Under the pieces are notes generated by a model. The model searched no databases, was not told the origin of the DNA, and was given only the letters and a program-made list of their open reading frames with translations. A stretch of 64,000 nucleotides of DNA. Source: OLB4 sp002050165. Its GTDB lineage: Bacteria > Bacteroidota > Ignavibacteria > Tepidaquicellales > Tepidaquicellaceae. Positions 25,851 to 34,516 of this stretch are shown here, piece by piece; position 1 is the first letter of the stretch, and every line of letters begins with the position of its first letter. The DNA is taken from assembly GCA_030263475.1 (NCBI GenBank), contig SZPC01000005.1:62001-126000 (forward strand), given 5' to 3'. Both the position numbers and the translations under genes were made by a program.

Positions 25851-28004
25851 ATGAAATTTTTAGCTGCATTATTAATATACTTATTTATTTCAAATTTCGC
25901 TTCAGCACAATCTCAAAACTGGTCTAAATTATACGGTCCGTTTAAGGGGCAGGTCAATGATTTCGAAGTCGTATCAGGCAACAGTAACATAGTGTTGGCA
26001 ACAGGTAGTGAAGGTATTTTTAGAACAACTAATTCAGGATTAAACTGGCAAAATGTAAGCGGAGTAGGATCGAATGTAATTTCAATTTCAACGAATGATC
26101 CGAACATAATTTTAACCAACAATTCAAAAAGTTTCGATGGCGGCTTAAGTTGGGCAGGCGCACAGATTGTGGATTTAATTGAGTTAAAGTTCGCTCCAGG
26201 GAGTAATACAATTGCCTATGGCATCAAAATAGACGGGATAGTGATACGAACTACTGACTTGGGTACATCATGGCATGTGATTGATGATTCATTGAGCGTT
26301 TACGGCACTTTCAAAAGTCTGATGACATCTTTAACTGAACCCAGTGTTGTTTATACACTTTCCGATTCAGGCTATCTGAGTAAAAGCACAGATTTTGGAA
26401 ATACATGGCAGAGGATCAGGTTCACTGAAAGATTACTCACAGGAGTGTGCGGAGTTGTGTCTTTCAAAAATAACCAACGTATAATCATTGCAGCTGATGA
26501 TTCAGTTTATGTCAGCAATAGCGGTACTTCCGGTTTCGCAGCATATTATAATCAGGCAACTTCTTTTCCGAAGAAAATTATTATTGACGAACAATTCACA
26601 AATACACTTTACATCTTGAGTTGGTACATGAACTCACCAAAATCCGTTCATCGCTCAACGAACGGAGGCATAACATGGGAAAGTATTTTCGGTAACGCTG
26701 TAACGGGGAGCAATATTCGTTCAACTATTGACGGGAAGCTCTATTTCTCCGGTTATTATTCAGGGATTTACTTGTCCACTGATCAGGGACAAAATTTTAC
26801 TTCAATCGGATATAAAAACATTGAACCTGAAGGGATTAAAAACACAGGTAATGAAACTTTCTATGCATGGGATCAAAGCGGGTATTTCAGGACAAATAAC
26901 GGGGGTGCAAACTGGACATTAATTCATGGGACAGGCGGCTTCTACCCTAATTCGCTCTCTATTAGCAATCAAAATCACAATAAAATTTACGTATCCAATT
27001 TTTCAAGTTTGTCCATAAGCACCGATGCAGGTAGAAACTGGATAGATAAAAATGTATCAGCGCTTGGAACACTTAACGAGATTTATGTAATGAATCAAAA
27101 TGATGAGATAATTTTTGCAAAAGGGTTTAATCAGGTATCCAGTTCATTTATTCTCGGCAGATCAACCAATAACGGTGATACATGGGGTTTAATCAATAAA
27201 CCTTCATCATCATATTTTTGGAACCTGAAGCTCAACGATGGCGCTCCGGCTGATATTTATTTTATCCCTTCAAACTCAGTAAACACAAACCTTTTCAGGT
27301 CAACTGATTTAGGGTCAACATGGACGGACATTGCGCCGATACTTGAACCTGCACAATATCTTCATGACGTTTCTTCCGATCCAACGGGGAAGTTATATTG
27401 TGGTGCAGCAAGTTTTTATACATCAAATGATTTCGGGAATAACTGGGATATCATTTATCAGTACATCTATCCCAGACTTCAGATATATTTGCTTTACATT
27501 GATTTTCAAAACACGAACAAGATATATTCGATTGACCCGAACACGAAAAGATTATATGGTTCGAGCAACGGGGGAATTCACTGGTACTGGGCGGATAGCG
27601 GACTTCCGGAAGTTTATAATATTAACATTGCATCCATTACGCCAAATAGCAAAGTATTGTTGTCCACTGAAAAAGGAGTTTTTTACGGAACTCCGATTCT
27701 TACGGTTGATATCAAACCAATATCGGAAATTATCCCGGAAGAATTTTCACTTGAACAAAATTTTCCTAACCCTTTTAATCCTGAAACAAAACTGAGGTTC
27801 AATATCCCGATGAATTCAGCTATTGTAAACCTCAGTATTTATGATGCCACGGGAAGGATAGTTGCAACGTTAATTAATTCACCGATGAAAGCCGGAGAAT
27901 ATGAAATCTTGTGGGATGCAACCGGATTACCTGGGGGAATATATTATTCTGTCCTCCGGAATGACACTCAAGTCCGAACAATAAAAATGGTACTTTTAAA
28001 ATAA
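25851..28004 (+). CDS. Secreted repeat-rich (BNR/YCF48-like propeller) protein with T9SS sorting domain
   Basis: 717 residues from the ATG at 25851; an upstream TTG at 25833 would only lengthen the signal peptide. The signal ends at F-A-S-A-Q. The body consists of repeated units containing S-T-D-G/Q-G-x-N/T-W-style motifs (for example T-T-N-S-G-L-N-W, S-T-N-G-G-I-T-W, R-T-N-N-G-G-A-N-W), typical of Asp-box sialidase/sortilin-like beta-propellers. The last ~85 residues are a T9SS type A domain with Q-N-F-P-N-P-F-N-P and a terminal M-V-L-L-K. A surface-exposed role is likely; binding partner and enzymatic activity are unknown. Confidence 0.87.
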   Translation: MKFLAALLIYLFISNFASAQSQNWSKLYGPFKGQVNDFEVVSGNSNIVLATGSEGIFRTTNSGLNWQNVSGVGSNVISISTNDPNIILTNNSKSFDGGLSWAGAQIVDLIELKFAPGSNTIAYGIKIDGIVIRTTDLGTSWHVIDDSLSVYGTFKSLMTSLTEPSVVYTLSDSGYLSKSTDFGNTWQRIRFTERLLTGVCGVVSFKNNQRIIIAADDSVYVSNSGTSGFAAYYNQATSFPKKIIIDEQFTNTLYILSWYMNSPKSVHRSTNGGITWESIFGNAVTGSNIRSTIDGKLYFSGYYSGIYLSTDQGQNFTSIGYKNIEPEGIKNTGNETFYAWDQSGYFRTNNGGANWTLIHGTGGFYPNSLSISNQNHNKIYVSNFSSLSISTDAGRNWIDKNVSALGTLNEIYVMNQNDEIIFAKGFNQVSSSFILGRSTNNGDTWGLINKPSSSYFWNLKLNDGAPADIYFIPSNSVNTNLFRSTDLGSTWTDIAPILEPAQYLHDVSSDPTGKLYCGAASFYTSNDFGNNWDIIYQYIYPRLQIYLLYIDFQNTNKIYSIDPNTKRLYGSSNGGIHWYWADSGLPEVYNINIASITPNSKVLLSTEKGVFYGTPILTVDIKPISEIIPEEFSLEQNFPNPFNPETKLRFNIPMNSAIVNLSIYDATGRIVATLINSPMKAGEYEILWDATGLPGGIYYSVLRNDTQVRTIKMVLLK

Positions 28005-28024
28005 TTTAATAGACAATTTCAGCT

Positions 28025-28141
28025 ATGCAGTTACCGGATTTAATCTGGATCGCAGGTATAATTTTTTTAATTGTGTACTTAAGTCATGATAGAAAAAGGA
28101 CGGAGCCTAACAGAAAGCGTGGAAACCAAAGTGTACACTAA
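28025..28141 (+). CDS. Possible 38-residue membrane microprotein
   Basis: A short ATG-to-TAA frame 20 bp after the T9SS cargo gene. The product has one hydrophobic helix (about 6-20) followed by a very basic tail (H-D-R-K-R-T-E and later R-K-R). The topology fits a single-pass microprotein, but the coding claim rests only on position, start and composition. It could be non-coding spacer. Confidence 0.35.
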   Translation: MQLPDLIWIAGIIFLIVYLSHDRKRTEPNRKRGNQSVH

Positions 28142-28288
28142 ATTATACATAGTGTATATAATACCGGATTATGAAATGACGAAATTTCATTTCAGAATGT
28201 TGTATTAAAAAATTAACAAGCATTTAATTTATCATTTGCAAAAAGGTAAATTTTTTTTATTTTGCATAAACTTTAAAGAGGGCAATCA

Positions 28289-29044
28289 ATGAAAATTTTC
28301 AATTCTTTATTAATCTTGACTCTTCTTGTTTTAGGATTGTCAGTTAAAAATTTGCACTCCCAGACTGAGCTCGACAACATGGGTTGTTGTGGCGATGAGG
28401 AACAAATGTTATACTGGGATGAATGGAACTACTGGCAAGGCAAGAAGGATTCACTCCTTAAGATCTTAAGCGCTCTTGATGCTGACATATCAAAACTGAA
28501 AGCAGAACTTAATGCAAAAGATAGAGAACTTGACGATGCGGAAGCTCAGTTGTACGCAGCAGTCGGTTCGGATAAAAATGGTGTTGATGCATTCAGGAAG
28601 AATTTTGCTGAAGCAGAAAAGTTAATTAACGCTTGCAAAGATTCAAAGTCAGCAGCTGAGATTCGCACAAAGTACTTCAATCAAATTGAGGCATCGAAGA
28701 TCAGATGTCTCCCTGAATTCTGGGACAGGTACCTTGCAATGAAAACAAAACTTGAGCAATGTGAAGGAAAAGTTGAGCAAGTTACTGGTCAATATACAGT
28801 AGTCAAAGGTGACTGCTTGTATAAAATCGCTCAAAGTAAATATGGTAACGGCAGGTGTTGGCCGGTCATTTGGGAAGCAAATAAAGATGGTGTTGTTTCA
28901 GCGCCACCAAGAATCCCAAAAACCATTAAAAACCCGAACCTGATTTATCCTGGACAGGTACTTAGAATACCTGATGCTAAGAATTGCAAAGATCTTAAAA
29001 CGGTTACTCCAAGGAAACGAACCTGGAGACCAAGAACCAAGTAA
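28289..29044 (+). CDS. Secreted coiled-coil protein with C-terminal LysM domain
   Basis: 251 residues. The signal peptide (hydrophobic 6-18) ends at L-H-S-Q. A short cysteine-containing segment C-C-G-D (33-36) precedes a long helical, probably coiled-coil, region (~45-165). One LysM module follows at ~168-233 (Y-T-V-V-K-G-D-C-L-Y-K-I-A, and N-P-N-L-I-Y-P-G-Q-V-L-R-I-P), which would bind peptidoglycan or chitin-like glycans. The basic Arg/Lys tail ends the protein. The gene is 25 bp before an outer-membrane barrel on the same strand, suggesting a peptidoglycan-to-outer-membrane pairing. Confidence 0.85.
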   Translation: MKIFNSLLILTLLVLGLSVKNLHSQTELDNMGCCGDEEQMLYWDEWNYWQGKKDSLLKILSALDADISKLKAELNAKDRELDDAEAQLYAAVGSDKNGVDAFRKNFAEAEKLINACKDSKSAAEIRTKYFNQIEASKIRCLPEFWDRYLAMKTKLEQCEGKVEQVTGQYTVVKGDCLYKIAQSKYGNGRCWPVIWEANKDGVVSAPPRIPKTIKNPNLIYPGQVLRIPDAKNCKDLKTVTPRKRTWRPRTK

Positions 29045-29069
29045 TTTTAAAAATTAAAAACTCTCAAAA

Positions 29070-29810
29070 ATGAAAAAACAATTAATTTTAATACTTGCAG
29101 TTGTGTTGGTCGGGATGAGTTCCCTTAAGTCCGAAGCACAACTTATTTCAGCTCCAGATTTTACAATTGGATTAACCTTACACGGTAATCTCGCAACAAA
29201 CGAGTTTACCGGTCAAATGTCTGGTGCCGCTCGCGGTGAAAATTACGGTGCATTGTGGGGACGAGGAATCGGACTTCACGCTAAATTCGGTTTGGATAAA
29301 TGGAAAAATAACCGATTAACCGTAGGCGTTAATTACGACCAATTCACTAATTCAGGTGAAACAGGTAAGTCGTTCTTTGTTACAATTCCTTCTAATATAC
29401 CATACACTTCATACACGATGATCGGTGGTTCAATCGGATATGAATACGTATTTGGCGCAAGGTGTAAGAACAGACCATACATCGGACTCGGTGTGAACGG
29501 AACAATGATTCAGACAGATGCAGGTAACAATCCGAAAGGGTATGAGAATGCATTCAGAATAGGGTTTGAACTTGTTTCAGGAGTTGAATTCACTTTCGGC
29601 GACAAAAGCGATATGGCTTTTAACCTCGCAGGTAAATACAAACTCATAAATCCGATTTTAAACGATAACGACAATACTCCCGGTAATTTAAACCTTAATG
29701 ACGGCGACGGTCAAGGTGGATCAAATTACATCAGATTTATCGGCTGGGTTGGATTAGAACTGGGAATGAACTTCAACTTCGGTTCGAAACCATTAACGTT
29801 AAAAAGGTAG
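29070..29810 (+). CDS. Outer-membrane beta-barrel protein
   Basis: 246 residues with a signal peptide (hydrophobic 5-17, cleavage near S-E-A-Q). The mature part is Gly/Tyr/Asn-rich with alternating strands such as I-G-L-G-V-N-G and G-L-E-L-G-M-N-F-N-F-G, consistent with an 8-strand OmpA-type barrel. There is no OmpA C-terminal peptidoglycan domain, but the LysM protein encoded just upstream could supply that contact. Followed by a strong hairpin terminator. Confidence 0.8.
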   Translation: MKKQLILILAVVLVGMSSLKSEAQLISAPDFTIGLTLHGNLATNEFTGQMSGAARGENYGALWGRGIGLHAKFGLDKWKNNRLTVGVNYDQFTNSGETGKSFFVTIPSNIPYTSYTMIGGSIGYEYVFGARCKNRPYIGLGVNGTMIQTDAGNNPKGYENAFRIGFELVSGVEFTFGDKSDMAFNLAGKYKLINPILNDNDNTPGNLNLNDGDGQGGSNYIRFIGWVGLELGMNFNFGSKPLTLKR

Positions 29811-29834
29811 TTTTTAAATCCAAAATGAAATAAC

Positions 29835-29867
29835 AAAAAAGGCGATCTGAAAAGGTCGCCTTTTTTT
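29835..29867. terminator. Bidirectional intrinsic terminator
   Basis: Stem AAAAAAGGCGA (29835-29845) / TCGCCTTTTTT (from 29856) with a short A/G-rich loop. It lies between the converging barrel gene (stop at 29810) and the sugar transferase gene (stop at 29887); both strands give a U-tract. Confidence 0.88.
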
Positions 29868-29886
29868 ATTATCTGATTAGAATTTT

Positions 29887-30966
29887 TTATGCACTTCTGA
29901 TTCGTTTTACAATTATTGAGTAGAACACCAAAAAAAAGTATTTAAAATCTGTCCAAAAGGGACGCTTATCGTATTTATCAAAGTAATCAATCTCGCTCTT
30001 CTGAATCTCATCAATTGTTTTAGGCATATCTACAATCATGGGTGGGATTAAACCGGGTTTGTATTTAATCCTTCTCTTCCGTGCGTCTTCAGAGTATAAA
30101 CTAAAATAATGCTTGCTTAGCGGTCTTACTCCGACTAACTTCATGTCACCCTTAATAAGATTGTAGAGCATTGGAAGTTCATCAAGCCAAAGTCTCCTTA
30201 GCAACATGCCCCATTGAGTTACTCTGAAATCATTTTTAAATTTACCTCCGATCTCAAGCTTATTCCGTTCGTAAACGAATTGCTGAAGATATTCGGAAAA
30301 TGCGTACATCGTCCTCAACTTATAAACTTTAATTATTTTACCATCTTTCCCGATACGTCGTAAATTTATAAACGGACCGTATGTGGGCTCTTTATCGTAC
30401 GTTGGTAAAGATTTCTTTTGAAATATATAATAAAGGTAATTGTCAATTACGCGTTCCGCAATAAATGTAAACCCACAAGAATACAAACGCCCATATAATT
30501 CAGCCCTTGAGATTACCCGGTTTCTTCCTTTTGTAATCATAAAATAAACTGACCTCGTTGGTTTCCATTTCGGGAACACGCGATTTAATACAAAATCCAA
30601 AAAGTAATGCGTGTAAGAAACCAGTTTATTTCGGTTTTTTAGTATTCTTCTACGCCGCTGTGAGTATGTTTCAACCCTTCCGGCGATATATCCATTATCT
30701 AATAATTTAGTATTAGATGCTTCGAAAAATTTATTTATATAACGAACGTTATTTACCTTTTCAAGATTAATTATCTCACAAATCCGCCTGTCGTGAAATT
30801 CAACGTTGAGATAATCACCGGTATTGAAAATTACACAATCATTGGAATAAAAAGAAAAAAATGGTGATAGGAATGAGGCGACTTCTTCACCTGCATGTTT
30901 AATAAAAATGTTACGGAGGGTGCAGGGTTTGTTTACATTTACATCATATTCATTTACGGATTCCAA
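29887..30966 (-). CDS. Sugar-phosphate transferase, Bacteroidota-type, likely initiating glycosyltransferase
   Basis: 359 residues. The C-terminal ~160 residues are a bacterial sugar transferase (phosphoglycosyl transferase) domain: K-L-R-T-M (216-220), the catalytic Asp262-Glu263 pair in W-L-D-E-L-P, and G-V-R-P-L-S (279-284). The hydrophobic re-entrant helix that normally precedes K-F-R-T-M is not visible; the preceding stretch is P-T-Y-G-P-F-I. The N-terminal half (1-190) has no domain I can name, and its R-A-E-L-Y-G-R-L segment recalls methyltransferase-like folds. No in-frame ATG exists near the N-terminus; the TTG at 30966 is the best start. Encoded at the far end of the polysaccharide locus. 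Confidence 0.8.
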   Translation of the reverse strand: MESVNEYDVNVNKPCTLRNIFIKHAGEEVASFLSPFFSFYSNDCVIFNTGDYLNVEFHDRRICEIINLEKVNNVRYINKFFEASNTKLLDNGYIAGRVETYSQRRRRILKNRNKLVSYTHYFLDFVLNRVFPKWKPTRSVYFMITKGRNRVISRAELYGRLYSCGFTFIAERVIDNYLYYIFQKKSLPTYDKEPTYGPFINLRRIGKDGKIIKVYKLRTMYAFSEYLQQFVYERNKLEIGGKFKNDFRVTQWGMLLRRLWLDELPMLYNLIKGDMKLVGVRPLSKHYFSLYSEDARKRRIKYKPGLIPPMIVDMPKTIDEIQKSEIDYFDKYDKRPFWTDFKYFFLVFYSIIVKRIRSA

Positions 30967-31252
30967 TTCATTTGACTTTAGTTCGATATTTCCCCGTGAA
31001 TATACAAATATAAAAAAAATTTTGGAAAACTACATTATATAATTGTAATAAACATAATTTATTGCGTAATTGAATTTATTTAAACTTCCGGCAATTATAT
31101 TTGATTTAACTTTGAAAGAGTAAGAGGCTGTTTTAATGTGTAAATTAGTATTTCCTTTAAAATGAATCCGATTGTAGAAATGAAAGGTGTAATTCTCTGA
31201 ATTGAGGGGCTTTGTCCGTTGAGGTCTGTTTTACCTGAACGCAATTATAAAT

Positions 31253-32932
31253 TTAGTAATCAATCCGGAAATTTATGAAACTGTAAACCAGATTAGTTTT
31301 TGTATTATTGTAAAGCTTATCATTTATACCGTAGAAAAATTTTAAATCAATGAAGTATTGTCTAATGGGTTGCCACGTCAGATTGAATGTAAACAAATAG
31401 CGGTTAATCCTGTTACCGTCGAGAAAATTTACCGGGAACAAAATATCGCCGTCGCCTCTGTTGATATCTCCACCGTAGTTTCGAACTAATGAATCATTCT
31501 CTATGACTATTCCTTTTGCAGACCTTTGATATTGAAATAAAAGTATCGAACTCAATCTGGATGAAAAATTGTAATTCAGTTTTAAAGCAATTTCATCCGA
31601 ATTCGGTGAGAGCATGTGACCAAGTGGTAGTCCCCAGTTCGTATATTGGGATTTATTTGTTCTGTGGGTATAGACAAATTGGTTCAATCTGGTGTATTCT
31701 AAAGCCACCGTAAAGTCAGGAACTGAGAAAGCATCAGTCCAGATTGTTCCAATTTGGAACCCGAACCTGTTATCATTTCCCGGTCTCCCGTCATCTCTTA
31801 CGTTATTAAACAAACGTGAAAAGTTTAAATCATCAATTAGTAACGAACCCTGAATTGCCCACTTTTTTTTAGGAATAAATTCTGCATCAAATCCAAGCAA
31901 TGCGTTGTTCAGGTCAGATTGAGTTCCGCCTGCGTTATAATCTGCAGCCCTTATCAAACTCATTGGTACTAAATAAGTAATGTTGAACGGTCTGTCAACT
32001 GTTATAAGCGATTCGAATATACCAAACCTGAATTGATTTGATAATTTAATCGTTAATCTGTGTGAAACTAAATTTTTCATTTCGATATCTCTTCTCCCCA
32101 GAGAATCACCTTTGAGACTTGAATACTTGAAGCTGTAATCTATCGCCTTATAGTTCACATTAAATCCAATAAAGTTAAATGAGACTGTATTATCGGATAA
32201 GAATAACTTATCAATATATCCGAAACCATTTTTTACAGACTCTTTACCAATAATCGCAGAAAAAATTTCATTTTTAGTCGCAACTCTGAGATGACCCTCA
32301 TAGGTTTCAAAGAAACCATCGCCCATATACTTTCCATTCGCAACCAATTTGGGATCGTTTGAAATTCCAAGATATTTATCGTTTCGTGTCCCTGAAACGA
32401 CTACTCCGTTATCGGCCCTCAGATACATTCCGATTGAATTTAAAATTGTTCCGCGCAATCTGAATCCGATCTTACCGAAACCCAAAGATTTCTTTTCAAT
32501 CGTATCACCGCCCGATACCCCGTAATGAAGAGAACCTATTCCGTCAAAAAAAATACTTGCGTTCGAGTCTGCAAATGAGTATAAATATTTTTGCTTTTTA
32601 TCGTTGAATAGATTTAAATCACCATTGTTAAAGATTCCATGTGTATTATCAAGTAAACCTGTTAACTCATATTGAAATTCAACTTTCAAATCATTTAAAA
32701 TTTGCTTATCAACAATTGTTAAATTTTCTGATTTAGAGTCAATTTGTTTAATGTAAGAAGCAATTTTGCTGCGTGAGATTGGAATGTCGGACGAATTGAA
32801 GGAAATCAATTCTTTCAACTGCATTCGTTTGAGATATTCATATACAGGATTCTCGACCGGTACTAACTCAATCTGTGAATAAATAGTGGAAGTAATAAAA
32901 AATATTTTTACTAAGAAAATTATGTATCTCAC
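31253..32932 (-). CDS. Wzi-like capsule-assembly outer-membrane protein
   Basis: 559 residues starting at a GTG. The signal peptide ends near I-Y-S-Q. The early segment V-P-V-E-N-P-V-Y-E-Y-L-K-R-M is typical of the Wzi-like family in this lineage, followed by an S-R-S-K-I-A helix region. From about 130 to the C-terminus there is a large beta-barrel ending in I-N-F-R-I-D-Y. Wzi in E. coli anchors group 1 capsule; a similar anchoring or export role is inferred. It lies 10 bp after the PIG-L gene and is the last gene of the main cluster. Confidence 0.78.
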   Translation of the reverse strand: MRYIIFLVKIFFITSTIYSQIELVPVENPVYEYLKRMQLKELISFNSSDIPISRSKIASYIKQIDSKSENLTIVDKQILNDLKVEFQYELTGLLDNTHGIFNNGDLNLFNDKKQKYLYSFADSNASIFFDGIGSLHYGVSGGDTIEKKSLGFGKIGFRLRGTILNSIGMYLRADNGVVVSGTRNDKYLGISNDPKLVANGKYMGDGFFETYEGHLRVATKNEIFSAIIGKESVKNGFGYIDKLFLSDNTVSFNFIGFNVNYKAIDYSFKYSSLKGDSLGRRDIEMKNLVSHRLTIKLSNQFRFGIFESLITVDRPFNITYLVPMSLIRAADYNAGGTQSDLNNALLGFDAEFIPKKKWAIQGSLLIDDLNFSRLFNNVRDDGRPGNDNRFGFQIGTIWTDAFSVPDFTVALEYTRLNQFVYTHRTNKSQYTNWGLPLGHMLSPNSDEIALKLNYNFSSRLSSILLFQYQRSAKGIVIENDSLVRNYGGDINRGDGDILFPVNFLDGNRINRYLFTFNLTWQPIRQYFIDLKFFYGINDKLYNNTKTNLVYSFINFRIDY

Positions 32933-32942
32933 CCTAAAAAAT

Positions 32943-33581
32943 TTAAATTACCATTCTAATAACGTCAAACGCTTCAGCGTACTTATGATTTATCTGAGCG
33001 CCACGGGTGAGGGCGAGACCTCTTATAAAATCTTCCGTAAAATAGTGACGTTTAATATACATTTGTGATTGATACTTATTAAGCAGACTAATTTTTTTTA
33101 TCATATTCTCCTCATCGAGTTTCACGAAAAATTGTGATCGGAACTCAAGGTGATTCCAGGGGAGTTCATAACTAATAATACTTGACGTTGTCTTAAAAGC
33201 CCTCACCATTTCATTTGCAATTACAGCGTGATCCTGATGGTAGTCATTTAATGAAGGTCCGATAACAAGACTTGGATGAAATTCATTTTTTAAATTGTTT
33301 AATATTTCTAAAATTTCCTGTCTGTTATCAGGAAGCTGCCTTACTTTGAAATTATAAACCCGGTACTGATCTTTCTTAAGATTGAGCGACTTCATTACTG
33401 CCTCAAATTCTTTTACTAAAGTATCTGGTGGTAAATTATCCGGCAAAGATTCTTCAGCGGTAGAGAAAACTACCCATAGAAGCGTTTTATTTTCCGATAT
33501 TAACTTTGTAATGTACCCGCCGCAACCAAGCTCGGCATCGTCAGTGTGAGGTGAAAGAATTAAGACTCGATCGAAGTTCAT
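32943..33581 (-). CDS. PIG-L family N-acetyl-sugar deacetylase
   Basis: 212-residue LmbE/PIG-L fold enzyme. Zinc ligands are visible: P-H-T-D-D-A-E (11-17) with His12 and Asp15, and H-Q-D-H (115-118) with His118. Family members deacetylate GlcNAc-type moieties on lipids, nucleotides or glycans. No signal peptide, so it probably acts on a cytosolic nucleotide- or lipid-linked sugar. Its start overlaps the LpxD-like acyltransferase stop by 4 bp, which suggests paired deacetylation and re-acylation. Confidence 0.88.
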   Translation of the reverse strand: MNFDRVLILSPHTDDAELGCGGYITKLISENKTLLWVVFSTAEESLPDNLPPDTLVKEFEAVMKSLNLKKDQYRVYNFKVRQLPDNRQEILEILNNLKNEFHPSLVIGPSLNDYHQDHAVIANEMVRAFKTTSSIISYELPWNHLEFRSQFFVKLDEENMIKKISLLNKYQSQMYIKRHYFTEDFIRGLALTRGAQINHKYAEAFDVIRMVI

Positions 33582-34510
33582 AATGATTTTAATTTGTTCT
33601 GTATTTTTATGAATTCATCTAATTTTTTTGCAGGGTTTCCTGCCCACGTTTCATTTGGCGGGATTGATTTCGTAACTACGGCTCCCATGCCGACAATTAC
33701 TCCTTCCGATAAATCAATACCGTTCATTAAACTTACTGATGGAGCAACCCATGAATTTTTTCCGATTTTCGTACTTCCACCTACCATAGCATTTGCAATT
33801 ACCATTGAGTTTTCGCCGATTCTTACATTGTGTGCAATGTGTACGAGGTTGTCAATTTTAACTCCGTCTTCTATTACAGTATCATCCAATGTCCCTCGGT
33901 CTATGCAAGTATTTGCGCCTATCTCAACATTATCACCAATCACAACTCCGCCGAAGTGTGGAAATTTTTCAAGTTTACCTGCATCGTTTCGCGCATAACC
34001 GAATCCATCCGCACCAATAACAACACCGGGATTAATTTTCACATTTTTCCCGATCCTTACATTTTCGAAAATGAAACAGTTCCCATAAATTACAGCGTTA
34101 TCACCAATAATTGATTTCCCGATAACCGTATTAGGACCAATGAAAACATCCTTACCTAATATTGCACCAGCATCTATTATTGCAGATTCATGAACTCCTT
34201 TAAATCTACCGGAACGATTGAACAATTTTTCCGCGATTCGAATGAAAACGCTTTTCGGATCTATACATCTTACAATAAGTTTCGTTTGAAGAATTTCAGC
34301 CGTGGGTTCAACTTCAACTCCGCATACTACAACTGCTGCCTTTGTCTGATTGAGGTGCTTTGACGGATCAGGATTCTTTAATTTAATCCAGGTAATTGAA
34401 TCCTCACGTGAATTACTTATTGAGGCAATGGAATTAAATTTAATAGTTTTATCCCCAAGAAATTCTACATCATTTAGACCAAGATTTTCAATGTCACTTA
34501 GTGTGAACAC
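33578..34510 (-). CDS. LpxD-like sugar N-acyltransferase (left-handed beta-helix)
   Basis: 310 residues starting at GTG, with the in-frame TAA just upstream limiting alternatives. The N-terminal ~100 residues resemble the uridine-binding domain of LpxD. Then come hexapeptide repeats with G-A-D-G-F-G-Y, the catalytic-His segment N-L-V-H-I-A-H-N-V, and a terminal G-N-P-A-K. The architecture matches UDP-3-O-acyl-glucosamine N-acyltransferase. Location inside a polysaccharide locus, coupled to a deacetylase, suggests acylation of a nucleotide-linked amino sugar rather than, or in addition to, lipid A. Confidence 0.85.
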   Translation of the reverse strand: MFTLSDIENLGLNDVEFLGDKTIKFNSIASISNSREDSITWIKLKNPDPSKHLNQTKAAVVVCGVEVEPTAEILQTKLIVRCIDPKSVFIRIAEKLFNRSGRFKGVHESAIIDAGAILGKDVFIGPNTVIGKSIIGDNAVIYGNCFIFENVRIGKNVKINPGVVIGADGFGYARNDAGKLEKFPHFGGVVIGDNVEIGANTCIDRGTLDDTVIEDGVKIDNLVHIAHNVRIGENSMVIANAMVGGSTKIGKNSWVAPSVSLMNGIDLSEGVIVGMGAVVTKSIPPNETWAGNPAKKLDEFIKIQNKLKSL

Positions 34511-34516
34511 ACTACA

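Noticed and set aside
27331..27795. 154-residue plus-strand ORF
   Set aside because: It is an alternative frame inside the T9SS-tagged propeller protein and lacks a plausible protein composition.
33594..34114. Plus-strand ORFs of 134 and 94 residues
   Set aside because: They are antisense to the hexapeptide repeats of the LpxD-like gene, whose periodic sequence keeps the opposite frames open.
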